NCBI GenBank assembly: GCA_002049785.1
Contig: MUKB01000039.1
Coordinates: forward strand, 1 to 8,163
Length of the DNA: 8,163 nt
Direction: 5' to 3'
Source of the DNA: Caldifarciminota bacterium 4484_100
Lineage (GTDB): Bacteria > Hydrothermota > Tepidihabitantia > SM23-42
Positions 4,679 through 8,163 of this stretch are shown here, in pieces; position 1 is the stretch's first letter; the number at the start of each line of letters is the position of its first letter. The notes beneath the pieces were generated by a model. That model was not told the origin of the DNA, searched no databases, and was given only the letters and a program-made list of their open reading frames with translations. Position numbers and translations under genes: made by a program.

Positions 4679-6169
4679 ATGAAGGAATATAAAAACTTTA
4701 TTGACGGGAAACTACTGCCATCAAAATCTGGCAGAACATTTGAAAACCGTAATCCTGCAAACTGGGATGAGGTGATAGGAGTTTTTCCCAAGTCAACTGC
4801 TGAAGATGTTGCGCAGGCCATTGAATCGGCAAAGAGGGCATATAAGAAGTGGCGACAGATTCCCTGGCCCAAGCGTTCTGAGATTATGCGCCGGGTAGCT
4901 GAGATTATGATTCAAAAAAAGGAAGAGCTTGCAAGACTAATGACCCGGGAGATGGGTAAGGTAATCAAAGAGACACGAGGAGATGTGCAGGAGGGCATTG
5001 ATACCGCATTATATGCCTCAATCCAGGGAAGGAAGTATTTCGGTTATACGGTTCCTTCTGAACTCCCGAATAAGTCCTGTTTGACCAGAAGGGAACCGCT
5101 CGGTGTCTGGGGTCTTATCACCCCCTGGAATTTTCCCATTGCAATTCCCACCTGGAAGATTTTTCCCTGCCTGTTGAGTGGCAATACTGCGGTGATAAAA
5201 CCTGCTACCTATACCCCGGCTTCAGTAGGTGAACTTGCCCAGATCCTGCAGGAGGCAGGGGTTCCTGACGGTGTCTTGAATGTTGTTTATGGAGGTGGGG
5301 GGGAGGTTGGTGAGGCGATATTGAATCATCCTGATATTGTGGGTGTCTCATTCACCGGTTCTTCTGAAATCGGCAGAAGGATTGGCGAGGTCTGTGGAAA
5401 GAGATTGAAGCGGTGCTCATTGGAACTGGGTGGGAAGAACGGTCTGGTGGTACTGAAGGATGCAGACCTTGAACTTGCCCTTGAGGGTGTGCTCTGGGGT
5501 GCATTCGGCACCACAGGACAGCGCTGTACCGCGACATCAAGGTTGATTTTAGAAGAATCGATATATGATGAGTTTATTTCACGACTCAAGGAGAGGGCAG
5601 AGAAATTGAAGTTGGGAAACGGCCTTGATGAGGATGTTGATGTTGGTCCTCTGGTGAGTGAGGCCCAGAGGCAGACCGTGCATTCCTATGTTGAAATCGG
5701 TAAGAAAGAGGGGGCACGATTGCTTACCGGTGGTGAAGTCTATAAAGAAGGTGAGTGTGCCCGGGGCTGGTTTTATAGACCGACAATCTTTGTGGATGTT
5801 ACCCCTGATATGCGTATCGCCCAGGAGGAGATTTTTGGACCGGTCCTTTCGGTATTACGGGCAAAAGATTTTGAAGAGGCGATTGAAATTCTCAATGGAA
5901 CTACATACGGTCTATCCTCAAGTATCTATACACGGGATTTGAATAAGGCACATAAAGCCATAGAACTCGCCGAGACCGGGATCGTCTATATTAATGCACC
6001 AACCATCGGTGCTGAGTGTCATTTACCTTTTGGAGGAATGAAGAATACCGGTAATGGCCATCGCGAAGGTGGCTGGACTGCGTATGAGATATTTACTGAG
6101 GTGAAGACGGTCTATATTGATTACTCAGGTGCACTTCAGAAGGCACAGATCGATACCTGGGAAGGTTAA
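4679..6169 (+). CDS. NAD(P)-dependent aldehyde dehydrogenase (semialdehyde dehydrogenase type)
   Basis: From ATG 4679 the protein has 496 residues, the normal length of the ALDH superfamily. The catalytic set is complete: Asn151 in TPWNFP, Lys174 in VIKPAT, Glu249 in LELGGKN, Cys283 in GQRCTATSR and Glu384 in EEIFGPV; the cofactor loop is FTGSSEIG (225-232). It oxidises an aldehyde to a carboxylic acid in the cytoplasm. The residue equivalent to the ribose-binding Glu195 of human ALDH2 is Thr177, which in this superfamily often goes with acceptance of NADP+. The C-terminal GAECHLPFGGMKNTGNGHREGG-type motif (from 444) fits the semialdehyde-oxidising branch. The aminotransferase 10 nt downstream suggests the substrate is an omega-semialdehyde (succinic, glutamic, 2-aminoadipic or similar). 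The exact one cannot be read from the sequence. Confidence 0.92.
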   Translation: MKEYKNFIDGKLLPSKSGRTFENRNPANWDEVIGVFPKSTAEDVAQAIESAKRAYKKWRQIPWPKRSEIMRRVAEIMIQKKEELARLMTREMGKVIKETRGDVQEGIDTALYASIQGRKYFGYTVPSELPNKSCLTRREPLGVWGLITPWNFPIAIPTWKIFPCLLSGNTAVIKPATYTPASVGELAQILQEAGVPDGVLNVVYGGGGEVGEAILNHPDIVGVSFTGSSEIGRRIGEVCGKRLKRCSLELGGKNGLVVLKDADLELALEGVLWGAFGTTGQRCTATSRLILEESIYDEFISRLKERAEKLKLGNGLDEDVDVGPLVSEAQRQTVHSYVEIGKKEGARLLTGGEVYKEGECARGWFYRPTIFVDVTPDMRIAQEEIFGPVLSVLRAKDFEEAIEILNGTTYGLSSSIYTRDLNKAHKAIELAETGIVYINAPTIGAECHLPFGGMKNTGNGHREGGWTAYEIFTEVKTVYIDYSGALQKAQIDTWEG

Positions 6170-6173
6170 GGGG
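6168..6173 (+). promoter_or_regulatory. Shine-Dalgarno site of the aminotransferase gene
   Basis: AAGGGG overlaps the aldehyde dehydrogenase stop codon and lies 6 nt before ATG 6180. This favours 6180 over the upstream in-frame ATG at 6117, which lies deep inside the preceding gene. Confidence 0.75.
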
Positions 6174-6179
6174 CGAATA

Positions 6180-7526
6180 ATGGCGAGAAAAAAGAGAAGG
6201 TTTCCTCAAATCAAAACAGAACTACCCGGACCCCGTGCCCGGGAGGTGCTGCGTCAGGACCGGAAATATGTTTCACCCTCATACACCCGGCTCTATCCTG
6301 CAGTAATTGATAAAGGCGAGGGGGTATGGGTAACTGATGTAGACGGCAATCGATTCCTCGATTTCACTGCAGGTATCGGGGTGCTTTCTACTGGACACTG
6401 CCATCCAGAAATTGTGAAGGTGATAAAAGAACAGTCTACGCGATTCCTCCATATGTCAGGAACAGATTTCTATTACAGGGTACAGACCCAGCTTGCGGAA
6501 AAACTCGCTGAGATTGTGCCCGGGGCTAAAAATAAGAAGGTATTCTTCAGTAATACCGGAACCGAGGCGGTTGAATGTGCAATGAAGCTTGCCCGTTATC
6601 ATACCCGAAGGCAGAGGTTCATCGCATTTATCGGTGCATTTCACGGCCGCACCCTCGGTTCCCTGGCCCTTACCGCATCCAAGTCGGTCCAGCGTCGCCA
6701 TTTCGGACCACTCGTTCCTGGTGTATATCATGTGCCTTATGCCTATTGTTTCCGTTGTATGTTCCATCTTCAATATCCATCCTGTGATATGGAGTGTGTA
6801 AAATACATTGATGAGGTTGTCTTTAAGAAGCTTGTGCCGCCAGAAGAAGTTGCCGCGATATTTGTTGAGCCGATTCAGGGCGAGGGTGGATATGTGGTGC
6901 CACCTCCACTCTTCCTGCCGGCATTGCGTCGCCTCTGTAATAGGTATGATATCCTTCTGGTCGATGATGAGGTTCAGTCCGGGATGGGTAGGACCGGAAG
7001 GATGTTTGCGATTGAGCATTTTAAGACCAAGGCGGATATCTATTGTATTGCCAAAGGGATTGCATCAGGACTGCCCCTGGGTGCCTGTGTATCACAGAGC
7101 GGAATTATGGATTGGCCTGCGGGAGCTCATGCATCGACATTTGGTGGTAACCCTGTTGCCTGTGCATCAGCATTGAAGACAATTGAATTGTTGGAGAACG
7201 GATTGATTGAAAATGCAGCTCGTCTTGGCCAGATCGCCCTGCAGAGATTCAATGAGTTGAAACAGCGCTATGATTTTATCGGAGATGTCCGGGGAAAGGG
7301 ATTGATGCTCGGGATTGAACTTGTTGGTGATGCAATCACAAAGGAACCGGTTAAAGATAAACGGGATGCTGTTGTCTATGAGGCATTCAAACAGGGTCTT
7401 CTATTATTAGGAGCGGGTGAGAGTGCTATCCGGTTGATACCACCTTTAGTGATAAATGAATCAGAGTTACACCTCGGCATTGATATATTGACCCGGGTGA
7501 TGAAGAAGATATTCAGAAGGTCATAA
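6180..7526 (+). CDS. Class III PLP-dependent aminotransferase (GABA/ornithine/acetylornithine-like)
   Basis: The 448-residue protein has the fold-type I class III pattern: DGNRFLDFTAGIGV (55-68), phosphate-binding NTGTEA (125-130), FHGRT (154-158), PIQGEGG (231-237), DDEVQSGMGRTG (262-273) with cofactor-nitrogen Asp263, Schiff-base Lys292 in CIAKGIASG, and STFGGNP (319-325). Such enzymes move a terminal amino group to 2-oxoglutarate or pyruvate, making a semialdehyde when the donor is GABA, ornithine, lysine or a diamine. The ALDH next door would then oxidise it, giving a two-step catabolic operon. A four-Cys segment, CFRC-x8-CDMEC (190, 193, 202, 206), could bind a metal or form disulfides. 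Amino-acid racemases and epimerases of the same class (Pyrococcus, Lactobacillus types) are close relatives, so racemase activity is the main alternative. Stop TAA is followed at once by in-frame TAG. Confidence 0.9.
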   Translation: MARKKRRFPQIKTELPGPRAREVLRQDRKYVSPSYTRLYPAVIDKGEGVWVTDVDGNRFLDFTAGIGVLSTGHCHPEIVKVIKEQSTRFLHMSGTDFYYRVQTQLAEKLAEIVPGAKNKKVFFSNTGTEAVECAMKLARYHTRRQRFIAFIGAFHGRTLGSLALTASKSVQRRHFGPLVPGVYHVPYAYCFRCMFHLQYPSCDMECVKYIDEVVFKKLVPPEEVAAIFVEPIQGEGGYVVPPPLFLPALRRLCNRYDILLVDDEVQSGMGRTGRMFAIEHFKTKADIYCIAKGIASGLPLGACVSQSGIMDWPAGAHASTFGGNPVACASALKTIELLENGLIENAARLGQIALQRFNELKQRYDFIGDVRGKGLMLGIELVGDAITKEPVKDKRDAVVYEAFKQGLLLLGAGESAIRLIPPLVINESELHLGIDILTRVMKKIFRRS

Positions 7527-7534
7527 TAGATAAA

Positions 7535-7562
7535 TAAAAAGGGGGCTAAGGCCCCCTTTTTA
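7535..7562. terminator. Bidirectional intrinsic terminator after the aminotransferase
   Basis: AAAAAGGGGGC (7536-7546) pairs perfectly with GCCCCCTTTTT (7551-7561) around a TAAG loop, plus one outer T-A pair. It ends the operon on the plus strand and the lipoprotein gene on the minus strand. Its flanks (TAAATAAAAAGGGG on the left, CCCCTTTTTAAA on the right) are the same as in the terminator at 3375-3405. Confidence 0.93.
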
Positions 7563-7578
7563 AATCTTTTAATTGTTT

Positions 7579-8070
7579 TTAATCGCTGGGCATCAAATAG
7601 ATCCCGAACCAGGCTTCGGTTGTATCTGGACTATTGAAATACTCGTCGGTAACAATAAAATGGAGCATCGTCTTTGCAGACTGCAGGCCTTTAGAAGTCA
7701 AATATCGTCGCACCGTATCAAGGGGTAGAGATATATTTAACAGTTTAAATGTATCAACTGCTTCAGGATCAGTAATACCTTCAAGCCGGGCGTATATCGC
7801 CATTGGTTCAGTAGGACCAAAAATATAATTTCCGTATACATCATAATATTCCCAGATTAACTCTTTCAGATAGCAATCAACCGAGTTTTTCGGAACGAAA
7901 TCGATCTCTTCAATCACTGCATAGTGTGTCGTATCACCCACAGATGTATACCAGCCTACTGGATTCATATAGGTAATCTCGATATCCGGTTTCAACTTTG
8001 CTGATTCCTTGGCATAGTCGCACGCAATAAAGACCATGATTATAGAAAGAATTACCAGAATTTTTTTCAT
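7579..8070 (-). CDS. Small secreted lipoprotein of unknown function
   Basis: From ATG 8070 the protein has 163 residues. It starts with a lipoprotein signal peptide: MKK, hydrophobic ILVILSIIMVF and lipobox FIAC, with lipid-modified Cys17. Asp at +2 (Cys-Asp) is the E. coli signal for staying on the inner membrane; whether that rule holds here is unknown. The mature part is mixed polar and aromatic, with WEYYDVYGNYIFGP (73-86), ISLPLDTVRRYLTSKGL (113-129) and a C-terminal WFGIYLMPSD; one further Cys is at 66. I do not recognise the family. A beta-sandwich-like exposed domain is possible but not shown. ATG 8070 is chosen because GGAGG lies 4 nt upstream, as in the other lipoprotein gene. The in-frame ATG at 8088 precedes that ribosome site and would translate it as RKGG. 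Confidence 0.78.
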   Translation of the reverse strand: MKKILVILSIIMVFIACDYAKESAKLKPDIEITYMNPVGWYTSVGDTTHYAVIEEIDFVPKNSVDCYLKELIWEYYDVYGNYIFGPTEPMAIYARLEGITDPEAVDTFKLLNISLPLDTVRRYLTSKGLQSAKTMLHFIVTDEYFNSPDTTEAWFGIYLMPSD

Positions 8071-8074
8071 CATT

Positions 8075-8083
8075 CCTCCTTTT
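8075..8083 (-). promoter_or_regulatory. Shine-Dalgarno site of the second lipoprotein gene
   Basis: Minus-strand AAAAGGAGG lies 4 nt before ATG 8070 and 1 nt before the adjacent ATG 8073. The spacing matches the other two strong sites in this window and supports 8070. Confidence 0.82.
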
Positions 8084-8097
8084 CTCATATCATAACA

Positions 8098-8125
8098 ATT
8101 CTATTCAATATTTTCAATTTGTCAA
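8098..8125 (-). promoter_or_regulatory. Sigma-70-type promoter of the second lipoprotein gene
   Basis: Minus-strand TTGACA (8125-8120) and TAGAAT (8103-8098) have a 16-nt spacer. The start of transcription is expected near 8091, about 20 nt before the ATG. Confidence 0.8.
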
Positions 8126-8137
8126 GGGGTAAATTTT

Positions 8138-8163
8138 CTGACTCCTCTCCACTTTTTGTTTTG
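8138..8163 (-). promoter_or_regulatory. Conserved 26-nt element upstream of the second lipoprotein promoter
   Basis: On the minus strand it reads as an A-rich start (CAAAACAAAAAG) followed by TGGAGAGGAGTCAG. It matches 4570-4595 at 23 of 26 positions and also ends exactly 12 nt before its -35 box. It reaches the window edge, so its outer end may continue beyond base 8163. Confidence 0.6.

Noticed and set aside
6117..6179. Upstream ATG (6117) as the start of the aminotransferase
   Set aside because: It would overlap the preceding gene by 53 nt with no ribosome site. AAGGGG precedes ATG 6180.
6456..7019. Long minus-strand open frame opposite the aminotransferase
   Set aside because: It is antisense to conserved PLP-enzyme motifs, has no ribosome site or recognisable domain, and is a shadow frame.
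8071..8088. ATG 8088 or ATG 8073 as the start of the second lipoprotein
   Set aside because: From 8088 the ribosome site itself would be coding, and from 8073 the spacing is only 1 nt. ATG 8070 has the 4-nt spacing seen at the other genes.

Overview
The window reads as an ordinary chromosomal stretch of an uncultured-type bacterium of moderate-to-low GC content, with long intergenic short-word repeats, lipoproteins of a diderm-like or surface-anchoring kind and TTGAC/TATAAT promoters. The repeat style (heptads of ATTTCGG, 9-mers around AAAACCAG, GATCTGACCCC words) reminds me of genomes of candidate phyla such as WOR-3. That is an impression only; no marker gene is present to place the organism.

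Layout, left to right. (1) Positions 1-882 hold the 3' part of a ComEC/Rec2-like DNA-uptake channel with a worn-down metallo-beta-lactamase-like tail. It overlaps by 7 nt a radical SAM protein with two Cys-rich N-terminal clusters (876-1931), and a 17-bp perfect inverted repeat spans the junction. (2) A MOP/Wzx-type polysaccharide flippase (1979-3373) has its own promoter, placed so that the transcript should begin at, or within a base or so of, the ATG (leaderless). (3) A bidirectional terminator separates it from a convergent Thr-rich lipoprotein (4012-3419, minus strand). (4) About 570 bp without genes (roughly 4040-4607) lies between two divergent promoters and is packed with short repeats of several kinds. 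(5) An aldehyde dehydrogenase (4679-6169) and a class III PLP aminotransferase (6180-7526) form a two-gene operon that fits transamination of an amino-acid or amine substrate followed by oxidation of the resulting semialdehyde. (6) A second bidirectional terminator of nearly the same sequence separates this operon from a second convergent lipoprotein (8070-7579, minus strand).

I do not see a defence system, mobile element gene, CRISPR array, rRNA or tRNA. The most interesting signals are regulatory. A 26-nt element matching at 23 of 26 positions sits exactly 12 nt upstream of the -35 box of two unrelated genes on opposite strands. All four promoters I can read have a 16-bp spacer. The inverted repeat at the comEC/radical-SAM junction would hide the second gene's start codon unless the first gene is being translated.
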